A stretch of 7,112 bases of DNA from Methylomonas sp. (GTDB lineage Bacteria > Pseudomonadota > Gammaproteobacteria > Methylococcales > Methylomonadaceae). The notes under the pieces are model-generated. The model was not told the origin of the DNA, ran no database searches, and was given only the letters and a program-made list of their open reading frames with translations. The stretch is taken from the NCBI GenBank assembly GCA_026988195.1, contig JALSLS010000442.1, forward strand, positions 1 through 7,112, written 5' to 3'. The stretch's first letter is position 1. Each line of letters opens with the position of its first letter. The position numbers were made by a program, and so were the translations under genes. Shown piece by piece: positions 1-6,607 of the stretch.

Positions 1-154
1 CGCACGGAATAACTTAGGCAACTGACGCAGGATTTTTGTTCGTATTCAAGACGTATAAATAGGCGCATAGCAAGCTACGCAACTATTTATACAACGCAGA
101 AGACGGACAAAAAGACAAGTTAGATGCCCAAGTTATTTCGTGCACGTTCCTTAG
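1..154 (-). repeat. Palindromic miniature element, copy A (left end cut by window start)
   Basis: An imperfect palindrome whose outer part is lost at the window edge. Its core has two 19-base arms around a 2-base loop: a GTATAAATAG-type outer arm, then GGCGCATAGC facing GCTACGCAAC. The right end carries CGTGCACG followed by GTTCCTTAG. The same sequence occurs reverse-complemented at 3217-3370 with two differences in 154 bases, near positions 37 and 128. The strand is given as - because RNA from that strand turns two of the three arm mismatches into G-U pairs. No coding sequence was seen. It looks like a MITE or long-hairpin repeat; no transposase lies nearby. Confidence 0.85.
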
Positions 155-314
155 GCAACTGGCAATAAATAACCCACCCAGATTGCGCAGATTTTTTGTT
201 TCTGATCAAACTATCTCAAGAGGCGCATAGCCAGCTACGCAACGAATGAGATCATTCCATCTGGAGCAAAAAGACACGTTAGAAATCGGTAAGTTGTTTC
301 ATGCACGTTCCTTA
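151..314 (-). repeat. Palindromic miniature element, diverged copy B
   Basis: This lies head-to-tail with copy A and shares the TTAG at their junction. It keeps the central GGCGCATAGC and GCTACGCAAC blocks (around 212-242), a T-rich stretch after the left block, the AAAAAGACA stretch, and the GCACGTTCCTTA right end. Most of the rest has diverged. The outer stem has changed from GTATAAATAG/CTATTTATAC to ATCTCA/TGAGAT, so pairing is preserved by changes on both sides. The left terminal repeat is decayed, about 18 of 28 positions matching the right end by eye. Confidence 0.7.
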
Positions 315-357
315 ATATTGGCTCTACTCTACAAATGTTGAATGGTTGTTTAATAAG

Positions 358-496
358 CAATGCGAAATGGGGTTTGTGACTCCATTCCAAAACTCGTATA
401 AATAAACGACCAACTAGTTCCCATGCAGTGCGTGGGAACTAGTTACTGAACGCTTCTGCGTTCCGTAACGCTGAAGCGAGTACCCCCATTTCATTG
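358..496. repeat. Composite intergenic repeat bounded by an imperfect inverted repeat
   Basis: The ends CAATGCGAAATGGGG (358-372) and CCCCATTTCATTG (484-496) are inverted copies that differ only by a 2-base CG insertion. Between them are a small hairpin (366-373 with 379-386, one G-T pair) and the two strong hairpins listed separately. The arrangement could extrude as a branched structure. It may be one repeat family or several REP-like units side by side; the sequence alone cannot decide. No gene was seen here. Confidence 0.5.
412..478. repeat. REP-like double hairpin
   Basis: The first hairpin has a perfect 12-base stem, AACTAGTTCCCA (412-423) with TGGGAACTAGTT (433-444), around a 9-base loop. 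The second has CGCTTC-T-GCGTT (451-462) pairing with AACGC-T-GAAGCG (467-478), an 11-base-pair stem with one T-T mismatch and a CCGT loop. Paired hairpins with a TTCCCA...TGGGAA stem resemble dispersed REP-type repeats seen in many gammaproteobacterial genomes. Such repeats can stabilise mRNA ends or bind nucleoid proteins; no such role is shown here. Confidence 0.75.
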
Positions 497-517
497 TATC
501 TATAAACTTTATAGATA
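497..517. promoter_or_regulatory. Perfect 10-base inverted repeat upstream of the CHAD-ParA promoter
   Basis: TATCTATAAA and TTTATAGATA flank a single central C. The site starts about 66 bases upstream of the proposed -35 box of the operon and directly adjoins the composite repeat. Its size and symmetry fit a dimeric regulator's operator, but no regulator gene is in view, and an AT-rich palindrome could also be another repeat-derived hairpin. The role is inferred only. Confidence 0.35.
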
Positions 518-562
518 TTCTTACAATTAAGAAGAAACCAAACCTTAATTATAGTCAGCTTA

Positions 563-591
563 TTGTCATATTCTAAATACATATATATGCT
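563..591 (+). promoter_or_regulatory. Candidate sigma-70 promoter for the CHAD-ParA operon
   Basis: TTGTCA (563-568, five of six against TTGACA) and TATGCT (586-591, four of six against TATAAT) are separated by 17 bases, in AT-rich surroundings. Transcription would start near 598 and leave a leader of about 65 bases before the ATG at 663. It is the best-spaced pair I found upstream of the operon, but other AT-rich hexamers in the region are possible. Confidence 0.45.
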
Positions 592-662
592 ATTGTTAAT
601 CAACAGAGCCTATTTGATCACTCAAATTATCTAAGTATTCAACTTAACTTTAACGCGTAACA

Positions 663-2198
663 ATGAACGAAATTCCAGTGTATTTTGAAATCCCAGCCAA
701 CCTGACCGTTAAAAAATTTATATCTAAGCTTGGCAAACAAGTTGACCTACAAATAGTCAACCAGCAATATACAATAAAAACATTTTACGACAGCTTTGAC
801 TGGCGTTTATATAATGCTGATATGATTTGTGAATATAACCATTCACAAATCATATCCCAACTGAAATTAATGCATAATAAGAGTGGGCATTTAATTTCCA
901 GCATCGAAATAGGCCATGTCCCCAGCTTTAGCCACCTGTTTCCTGAGAGTCCATTTAAGAAGAAACTTGAGCCCATATTGGAAATGAGAGCCTTGTTACC
1001 TATTTGTCACCTTCCTTACGAAGCTTATCTGGTTAACATTGTAAATAAAGATCAAAAAACCATTTTACGACTACAAATAGAGCAACATGAACACCTTAAT
1101 AATCGTGTCCAGCTCCACCCTCTTAAAGGCTATGAAAAATCTCATCAAAAAATTGCCCGTCTATTACAAGAAAAATTTGATTTAGTACCATCCCTATCAG
1201 GTTCCCTTTTACATGAAGAACTCAAACAGCAAGGGCGTAAGGTAAAAGATTATAGCTCCAAAATTACGATAAAATTAAAGCCTGATATGCGTGCAGATAA
1301 GGCAAGTAAATTTATTTATAAACATTTATTACAAGCCATGCAGGCTAACGAAGCCGGTACCATTCAAGATACTGACTCTGAATTTTTACATGATTTTCGT
1401 GTTGCAGTACGACGCACTCGGTCAGGCTTAAGCCAAATCAAAAACACCTTACCGGCAGAAAAAGTATCCCAGCATGCTAGTTTCTTTGCTTGGCTAGGAC
1501 AAATTACTGGGCCTACTCGTGATTTAGACGTTTACCTATTAAGCTACCCACACTATAAAAAAAACCTTCCCCTCTCTTTACAAGATGATATTGCACCTTT
1601 GTATGACCTTCTTTTACAAAAGCAACAACAAGCCCAAAAAGAACTATCAGAAAAACTTAAAAGTCCGCAATATAAAAAACAATTAATTGCTTGGGAAGAA
1701 TATTTGAACGAACCTTTACCGAAAAAAGGTCAAGCTAGCCACGCTAATCAATCAATTCAAGAAGTTGCGAACATAAGGATATGGAAGGTCTATCAGCGAG
1801 TCATAAAAGAAGGAAATGCAATTAATGCTAACTCACCAGCTGAAGCTTTACATGATTTAAGAAAAACATGTAAAAAACTACGCTATTTAATGGAGTTTTT
1901 CCAAAGTTTATATCCCCAACAAGAGATAAAAACAGCTATTAAGTCATTAAAAGGCTTTCAATCAGTCTTAGGTGATTTTCAAGATTATGAAATTCAAGAA
2001 CTCAACATTAAACATTTTAGTGAAGAAATGATGAATAACCACGTAGCCTCTAACACCTTGTTAGCTATGGGAGTTTTGGTTCAGTATTTAGATACCATGA
2101 AACATTCTGCTCGCAATCATTTTGCTGAACAATTCAATATATTTATTACACCTGAAAATAAAGCAACTTTTAAACATTTATTTGCCCATAAAGCATAA
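663..2198 (+). CDS. CHAD domain protein with degenerate CYTH-like N-terminus
   Basis: This 511-residue protein is the first gene of a probable operon with the ParA-family gene. Residues about 1-180 resemble a CYTH domain in outline: FYDSFDWRLY at 41-50, EMRALLPI at 107-114, and LHPLKGYEKSHQKIARLL at 151-168, a form typical of CYTH-CHAD proteins. The ExExK strand expected at the N-terminus is absent (YFEIPA instead), so triphosphate chemistry is doubtful. Residues about 205-495 form a CHAD helical domain with both half-repeats: H243, R246, R250, R251 and R253, then RDLDV at 286-290; and H397, R400, K401, K404, K405 and R407, then LGDFQD at 436-441. CHAD is known to bind polyphosphate through such basic residues and can target proteins to polyphosphate granules. 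The ATG at 663 is fixed by an in-frame TAA at 651; it lacks a clear Shine-Dalgarno, so expression may be modest. No signal peptide or membrane segment is seen, so it is probably cytoplasmic. Confidence 0.88.
   Translation: MNEIPVYFEIPANLTVKKFISKLGKQVDLQIVNQQYTIKTFYDSFDWRLYNADMICEYNHSQIISQLKLMHNKSGHLISSIEIGHVPSFSHLFPESPFKKKLEPILEMRALLPICHLPYEAYLVNIVNKDQKTILRLQIEQHEHLNNRVQLHPLKGYEKSHQKIARLLQEKFDLVPSLSGSLLHEELKQQGRKVKDYSSKITIKLKPDMRADKASKFIYKHLLQAMQANEAGTIQDTDSEFLHDFRVAVRRTRSGLSQIKNTLPAEKVSQHASFFAWLGQITGPTRDLDVYLLSYPHYKKNLPLSLQDDIAPLYDLLLQKQQQAQKELSEKLKSPQYKKQLIAWEEYLNEPLPKKGQASHANQSIQEVANIRIWKVYQRVIKEGNAINANSPAEALHDLRKTCKKLRYLMEFFQSLYPQQEIKTAIKSLKGFQSVLGDFQDYEIQELNIKHFSEEMMNNHVASNTLLAMGVLVQYLDTMKHSARNHFAEQFNIFITPENKATFKHLFAHKA
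819..856. repeat. Perfect 16-base inverted repeat inside the CHAD coding region
   Basis: GATATGATTTGTGAAT (819-834) and ATTCACAAATCATATC (841-856) are exact reverse complements around the 6-base loop ATAACC. The repeat covers codons 53-65, in the CYTH-like part just after FDWRLY. In mRNA it would make a strong hairpin about 155 bases after the start codon; in DNA it could extrude as a hairpin. It keeps the frame open and encodes unremarkable residues. Confidence 0.9.
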
Positions 2199-2203
2199 GA
2201 GGA
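2197..2203 (+). promoter_or_regulatory. Ribosome binding site of the ParA gene, overlapping the CHAD stop codon
   Basis: AAGAGGA lies with its GAGG core 7 bases before the ATG at 2210. A TTG at 2207, directly before that ATG, is also in frame, but it would leave only 4 bases after GAGG, so ATG is the better start. The first bases belong to the TAA of the CHAD gene (2196-2198), which suggests translational coupling. Confidence 0.75.
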
Positions 2204-2209
2204 ATATTG

Positions 2210-2953
2210 ATGACCATTATTGCAACTTACAATATTAAAGGTGGCGTTGGTAAAACCTCAACGGCTGTAAATCTAGCTTTTTTAGCTGCAAAAAATAACT
2301 ATAAAACTTTGATTTGGGATTTAGACCCTCAAGGTGCTAGCACCTACTACTTTAGAATTAAACCTAAAGTTAAAGGTGGCAGTAAAGCGCTTATTGCAGG
2401 AGACAGGGAGCTCGATGGTTTAATTAAAGCCACTGATTTTGAAAACCTTGACCTACTTCCTGCTGACTTTTCATTTAGGAATCTCGACTTAATACTTGAT
2501 GAACGTAAGAAACCGACTCAACGCCTTAAAAAGCTATTAAGCCCTTTAACAAAAGAATACGATTTTATTTTTCTAGACTGCCCCCCTAACATTTCATTGT
2601 TATCAGAGGCTATTTTTGAGGCATCAGATTTATTATTATCTCCGATTATTCCAACAACCCTATCTTTACGAACACTGGAACAATTAAAAAAATACATAAA
2701 AGATAATAAGCTTAAAAATATTAAATTACTGCCTTTCTTTTCTATGGCTGATAGACGAAAGAAAATGCACAGAGAGATTATTGAATTTTTATCGGAACAA
2801 CACCCCGATATATTACAAAGCATCATTCCTTATGCCAGTGATATTGAACGTATGGGGGTAGAACGTATGCCTTTAGCTGGGTATATGAATAAATCTCGCT
2901 CAGTAGAAGCCTACCAGTCACTTTGGGACGAGTTAAAAAGCACCCTTAAATAG
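2210..2953 (+). CDS. Orphan ParA/MinD-family ATPase
   Basis: This 247-residue P-loop ATPase of the ParA type starts 11 bases after the CHAD stop. The deviant Walker A box KGGVGKTS is at residues 10-17, with signature K10 and catalytic K15. Walker A' is DLDPQGAS at 37-44 (D39), and Walker B is FIFLDCPP at 120-127 (D124). DRRKKMHRE near residues 180-190 matches the basic region that other ParA proteins use near the C-terminus, including for non-specific DNA binding. There is no N-terminal helix-turn-helix, so it is of the short, chromosomal or cargo-positioning type. No parB lies beside it and I noticed no parS-like site. ParA ATPases form ATP-dependent gradients on the nucleoid that move or space a partner; co-transcription makes the CHAD protein the obvious candidate. 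That pairing is inference. A plasmid-partition remnant is the main alternative. No convincing intrinsic terminator follows. Confidence 0.9.
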   Translation: MTIIATYNIKGGVGKTSTAVNLAFLAAKNNYKTLIWDLDPQGASTYYFRIKPKVKGGSKALIAGDRELDGLIKATDFENLDLLPADFSFRNLDLILDERKKPTQRLKKLLSPLTKEYDFIFLDCPPNISLLSEAIFEASDLLLSPIIPTTLSLRTLEQLKKYIKDNKLKNIKLLPFFSMADRRKKMHREIIEFLSEQHPDILQSIIPYASDIERMGVERMPLAGYMNKSRSVEAYQSLWDELKSTLK

Positions 2954-3001
2954 GGAAGATGGTTTTTATCGCTAAGCCAGATTGAAATAACAGTTCACCT
3001 C

Positions 3002-3162
3002 CCAGGGGCAACCGGGCTTAAATTTATAAACAATAAAATCAATAGGTTAAAAACAGGGGGATCTGAAAAATATTGTTTTTCTAGTTGTATTAAAATCACA
3101 CGACTAGCAAGCTGTTGATCTATATATCATTTAAAAAGTCAATTTAAGCCTGCTTACCCTGG
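3002..3162. mobile_element. 161-base MITE-like element with terminal inverted repeats and 8-base target duplication
   Basis: The left end (3002-3024) begins CCAGGGGCAACC and ends GGCTTAAATT; the right end (3141-3162) is its inverted counterpart, AATTTAAGCC through CCCTGG. Nineteen of 22 aligned positions match, plus a one-base gap. TTCACCTC occurs directly on both sides (2994-3001 and 3163-3170), as expected of a target-site duplication. An internal hairpin pairs 3081-3088 with 3100-3107. There is no coding capacity. The element splits an otherwise complete CCCCCTTT-type repeat, so it inserted after that repeat. An 8-base duplication is shared by several IS families, so the parent transposase cannot be named. 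Confidence 0.65.
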
Positions 3163-3202
3163 TTCACCTCCCCCTTTGAAAAAGGGGGATTGAGGGGGAT
3201 TT
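3163..3202. repeat. CCCCCTTT...AAAGGGGG intergenic hairpin repeat
   Basis: TCCCCCTTT (3169-3177) and AAAGGGGGA (3181-3189) form a 9-base-pair hairpin with loop GAA, followed by TTGAGGGGGATTT. This resembles a widespread dispersed repeat found in many bacterial genomes. It could stop + strand transcription from parA by its stem alone, but there is no T tract directly after it, so it is not called a terminator. Confidence 0.65.
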
Positions 3203-3216
3203 GTCTAATACCCTCC

Positions 3217-3380
3217 CTAAGGAACGTGCACGAAATAACTTGAGCATCTAACTTGTCTTTTTGTCCGTCTTCTGCGTTGTATAAATAGTTGCGTAGCTTG
3301 CTATGCGCCTATTTATACGTCTTGAATACGAACGAAAATCCTGCGTCAGTTGCCTAAGTTATTCCGTGCGCGTTCCTAAG
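3217..3380 (+). repeat. Palindromic miniature element, complete copy C (inverted relative to A)
   Basis: This is the complete copy of the element family. The left end GGAACGTGCACG...AATAACTT is mirrored at the right end with a few mismatches over about 22 bases. A middle T-rich segment (TTTTTGTCCGTCTTC) also pairs partly, and the centre has 19-base arms around TT (GTATAAATAG outer arm). The whole unit can fold into one long hairpin. As + strand RNA two arm mismatches become G-U pairs and only one remains. The span 3217-3370 matches copy A reverse-complemented with two differences. CTAAG appears at both outer ends, so a 5-base duplication is possible, but the exact boundary is uncertain. Confidence 0.85.
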
Positions 3381-3448
3381 CTGTCGAAAAAACTTGTTTA
3401 TTCGTCATATTATTCACCTAATTATTAGCTATAAAATAAATATAACTC

Positions 3449-3516
3449 ATAGGATGTGCTGAGAAACGAAGAGCATCAATAGCCCCCGATGCGCCTCCTG
3501 CGTCGGCACATCCTAT
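3449..3516. repeat. REP-like GGATGTGC hairpin downstream of sbcC
   Basis: ATAGGATGTGC (3449-3459) and GCACATCCTAT (3506-3516) form a perfect 11-base-pair stem, with a smaller inner stem GCATC (3473-3477) and GATGC (3488-3492). It starts 28 bases beyond the sbcC stop codon on the - strand, where it could protect the mRNA 3' end or act as a weak terminator; no T tract follows on that strand. The GGATGTGC...GAAG.GCATC layout resembles a dispersed gammaproteobacterial repeat. Confidence 0.75.
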
Positions 3517-3544
3517 AAATCTAGTTTCGGGTATTATTTAATTA

Positions 3545-6500
3545 TTAAGCAACCACTTTAATACGGCTGCCACTTCTAGACCCTGTCACTTCAATTCGCT
3601 GAGACATTTGCTCTTTTAGCTCGGAGACATGCGAAATAATACCAATGCTTCGCCCTGCTGATTGCAAATCAATCAAAGTATTAATGGCTAGCTGCAAAGA
3701 ATCTTGATCCAGACTACCAAAACCTTCATCTATAAATAAGGTATCAAGCTGGATTCCACCTGAGCGTTCTTGCACCACATCAGATAAGCCCAATGCTAAC
3801 GCAAGTGAAGCCATAAAAGATTCACCTCCAGATAATGTTGCAACAGGCCTCGCTTTCCCTGTATAGGCATCATCAATAGCCAAATCCAATCCTGCTGTGG
3901 TATTTTTTTTCTGTTCCTCTTCATTTTGCCGAATTAACCGATACTGGCCTTTACTCATAATATGCAGTCGCTGACTGGCAATACTTAAAACTGAATCTAA
4001 AATATTACCTAATACAAACCGCTCCAAGGTAACTCTGACATTACCTCGGCCCGATGCAGCTATTGATAAGGTTCCGACAACTTCATACTGCTTTTTTATA
4101 TCGACTTGCTGTCTTTCAATATTTTTTATTTTCTGTTGAGTATCAAGCAACCTTACTTTCTGCTGATTAGCTATTGCCCACTCATTTTCTGCCAAAGTAA
4201 ATTCGTTTTTTACCACGTCCAATTGCTGCTTCAGCTTTTCCAAATCTGGAAGTTGCTTGTCTTTTAACTGATGTTCCAGTATACCTAACTCTGCTTGCAA
4301 CGCTTTGACCCTATCATCATATGCTTTCACATTATCCACTAGCACATTAAACTCATTTTTATCCATTTGAGCATTAGAAAATGCTGCTTCAGTGGCAAAT
4401 TCACTTTCTGCCAAAGCTTGTTGCCATCGTTGAGACTGTACTTCGTTACGCGACTCTAAATCATCTAGATTTTTATTTAACTCTACCTCTGCAGACTCCA
4501 TTGAGGATTGGTTTTTTAAGGAGCTGGTCAATTGTTTATTAGCCACCTCATATCTAGTTTCTAGAGTATCAATCTTTTGTAAAATACGGGTCAGCTCTTG
4601 TGTAATCGCCTCGGTATTCCTATAAGCTTCAGGTAATGATTTATTGACAGCTTCTAACTCACTTTTTGTTGTTGCCTTAAGTGCTATTAATTCAGGTATT
4701 TTATCGTCAATAGATTTAATCTTTTTAGCAAGAGAGGTTCGTTCATTTTCTTTATCAGTCTTTTTCTTCAAGGCCTCAAGCAATTGACTTTGTTTACTTT
4801 CTATTCGCTTTAAATCTAATTCTAGGTTTTTATGAACCTGTTCCACCTCCGATAAGGGTTTGGCCGCGTTAGCTGCTAACAGCTCTTCCAATTGCTTAAC
4901 ATGATTATCTTTATCTGTCAGCGAATGTAAACAAGCTTGTACTTTAACTTTAATGGCATCCATTTTTTTAAATTGCTTTACTTGTAAAGCTCTAGCCTGA
5001 TCAACTAACGCTTGAGTAAGCTCTACTTTATCACTTGCTAAATTAGCTGGATTAGGGTGTTCAAGACTACCACACACAGCACAAGGCTGTCCGTCTTCTA
5101 GCTTTGCCGCCAAAACAGCCGCTTGACTTGAAAACCAAAGCATTTCTGTACGAATAGCTTTTTCTTCCGCTTTTTTATAGGTTTTACCCGCCAAGCCCAA
5201 CATTTCTTTTTGTTTTTGATAAGCCTGATCAAAACTCAGCAAATCCGCACGCGCAACTTCTAATTCTTTACGCTTATCAAAAACCCCTTTAGCCAACAAC
5301 TTCTGCTCAACAATACTCGCTTTATTGCCAATCGCCCGCTCTAAAGATTCAATCTCACTTTTTAATATGATTAAGGCCTGTTCAATAGCCTCGCCTTGCG
5401 CCTCTAGTTTAGTTTTTTTAGCTAATGCTGTTTGATGATTTTTATCAGCGTGTAAGAATGCCTCATTTAAGGCCTCAAAAGTTGTGAGCTTTTGTTGATA
5501 CCCCTTAATGACAATCTCTTCAGCCTTAAGCGAGTCACGCTGTTTATACTCTTCTGTGACTTGGCTCACCTCAGCCTTTGCTCTATTAACCCGTAAATCT
5601 GCCTTTTCTTTATCTTGCTTTAGCTTGTTTATCTCAAGCCTTTTTAGCTTAATGTCTTTTAGAGTAGCTTGTACTATTTGCCATATAGGGACTATAGAAC
5701 CCGCCTTTTCTGCACTTTTAATACGTTGTTTATCGGCGGTTATTTCATCGGCTTTTAGTTGATAGCTTTGCAGTTCTTTTTGCTTATTATTTCGACGTTC
5801 AAAAGACTGCCCCAACGCTTCAGCTGTTTGCTTTGCTGTTATTGCTTGTTGTTGTATTTCAGAGATTCGCTGTTTTTCTTTTTGTTTAACTTCTAACAAG
5901 CCAACTGCTTCTCCAATGGCATTTTCTAATGCTTCCTTATCCACAACCCCCCTATCAGAAAGTGCTTCATTCTTTCTATCTTCAAATATTTGGTTCTGTT
6001 TTGCAATAGTACCTGCTTTATCTTTTAATAACTGCTCAATTCGCTTATAGATTTCAGTTTGAAATAAAGTCGATAAGATAGCTTGTCGATCATCTGATTT
6101 AGCCAACAACAGTTCACGAAATTTACCTTGTGGCAAAACCATCACTTGTAAGAATTGCTCCGCTGTTAACCCTACAATTTCAGCAATTTTTATATCTGCA
6201 TCTCTATTCTTCTTGGCAACTAAGGTTTCTTCCTTGCCACCTTCAAGAACACGCCTTAAATGCACTGTAGATTTTTGCTCTGTCTCCCCACCACCGCGTT
6301 TAGATGGGCGCATTTGTGTCGGAACCCGGGTAATTCGGTAGCAACACTCTCTAATACTAAACTCTAAGGATAATTCAGTCAGTACCTCTGGATCTGCATG
6401 GTCACACCTTAACCCAAGCTCCTTACGTTCTGAATCCGTAGTTTCTCCATATAATGCATAACAAATAGCGTGAAGAATCGAGGATTTTCCGGCACCAGTA

Positions 6501-6607
6501 GCACCATCAATTAAAAATAAAGGATTTTTGCCTAATACTGAAAAGTTAATAACTTCCCTTTTTGCAAAGGGGCCAAAAGCTTGTATTTCTAAGGTATGTA
6601 ATTTCAT
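3545..6607 (-). CDS. sbcC: SbcC, Rad50-like ATPase subunit of the SbcCD nuclease
   Basis: This 1020-residue protein has the full SMC/Rad50 layout and a length close to typical SbcC. The N-terminal ATPase half has Walker A GATGAGKS at residues 35-42 (K41) and the Q-loop VLPQGKFRELL with Q160. Long Lys/Glu/Gln-rich coiled coils run over about 180-500 and 530-880, separated by the zinc hook CAVC (C509 and C512; codons near 5072-5083). The C-terminal half has the ABC signature LSGGES at 925-930, Walker B TLFIDEGFGSLD at 956-967 (D960, E961), and the switch histidine H993. With SbcD it cleaves hairpins, long palindromes and blocked double-strand ends, using ATP to open the coils. Its ATG overlaps the sbcD stop as ATGA, and GAGGGAG (6618 to 6612) provides a good ribosome site, so the two are translated together. 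All key residues are present and no frameshift is seen. Confidence 0.97.
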   Translation of the reverse strand: MKLHTLEIQAFGPFAKREVINFSVLGKNPLFLIDGATGAGKSSILHAICYALYGETTDSERKELGLRCDHADPEVLTELSLEFSIRECCYRITRVPTQMRPSKRGGGETEQKSTVHLRRVLEGGKEETLVAKKNRDADIKIAEIVGLTAEQFLQVMVLPQGKFRELLLAKSDDRQAILSTLFQTEIYKRIEQLLKDKAGTIAKQNQIFEDRKNEALSDRGVVDKEALENAIGEAVGLLEVKQKEKQRISEIQQQAITAKQTAEALGQSFERRNNKQKELQSYQLKADEITADKQRIKSAEKAGSIVPIWQIVQATLKDIKLKRLEINKLKQDKEKADLRVNRAKAEVSQVTEEYKQRDSLKAEEIVIKGYQQKLTTFEALNEAFLHADKNHQTALAKKTKLEAQGEAIEQALIILKSEIESLERAIGNKASIVEQKLLAKGVFDKRKELEVARADLLSFDQAYQKQKEMLGLAGKTYKKAEEKAIRTEMLWFSSQAAVLAAKLEDGQPCAVCGSLEHPNPANLASDKVELTQALVDQARALQVKQFKKMDAIKVKVQACLHSLTDKDNHVKQLEELLAANAAKPLSEVEQVHKNLELDLKRIESKQSQLLEALKKKTDKENERTSLAKKIKSIDDKIPELIALKATTKSELEAVNKSLPEAYRNTEAITQELTRILQKIDTLETRYEVANKQLTSSLKNQSSMESAEVELNKNLDDLESRNEVQSQRWQQALAESEFATEAAFSNAQMDKNEFNVLVDNVKAYDDRVKALQAELGILEHQLKDKQLPDLEKLKQQLDVVKNEFTLAENEWAIANQQKVRLLDTQQKIKNIERQQVDIKKQYEVVGTLSIAASGRGNVRVTLERFVLGNILDSVLSIASQRLHIMSKGQYRLIRQNEEEQKKNTTAGLDLAIDDAYTGKARPVATLSGGESFMASLALALGLSDVVQERSGGIQLDTLFIDEGFGSLDQDSLQLAINTLIDLQSAGRSIGIISHVSELKEQMSQRIEVTGSRSGSRIKVVA

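Noticed and set aside
290..312. Possible parS-like site (TGTTTCATGCACG) near the ParA operon
   Set aside because: Only the left half resembles the parS consensus, the right half does not complete the palindrome, and the sequence is the end of repeat copy B.
1..314. CRISPR array suggested by repeated units
   Set aside because: There are only two tandem units of about 150 bases, they are diverged, and no short regular repeat-spacer pattern is present.
785..976. 63-codon open frame on the - strand inside the CHAD gene
   Set aside because: It is antisense to a well-supported gene, has no recognisable domain, and is partly held open by the inverted repeat at 819-856.
2518..2826. 102-codon open frame on the - strand inside the ParA gene
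   Set aside because: The ParA frame carries all ATPase motifs across this span; the opposite frame shows no family signature.
3169..3189. Intrinsic terminator for the CHAD-ParA operon
   Set aside because: The hairpin is strong but is followed by TTGAGGGGG, not a T tract, and it lies over 200 bases past the ParA stop.
3217..3380. Firm 5-base target duplication CTAAG around copy C
   Set aside because: Copies A and B also carry CTTA at their corresponding end, so these bases may belong to the element itself.
5508..5762. 84-codon + strand open frame inside sbcC with Ser/Leu/Phe-rich sequence
   Set aside because: It is the antisense shadow of the Lys/Glu-rich coiled coil of SbcC, which gives apparently hydrophobic reverse frames.
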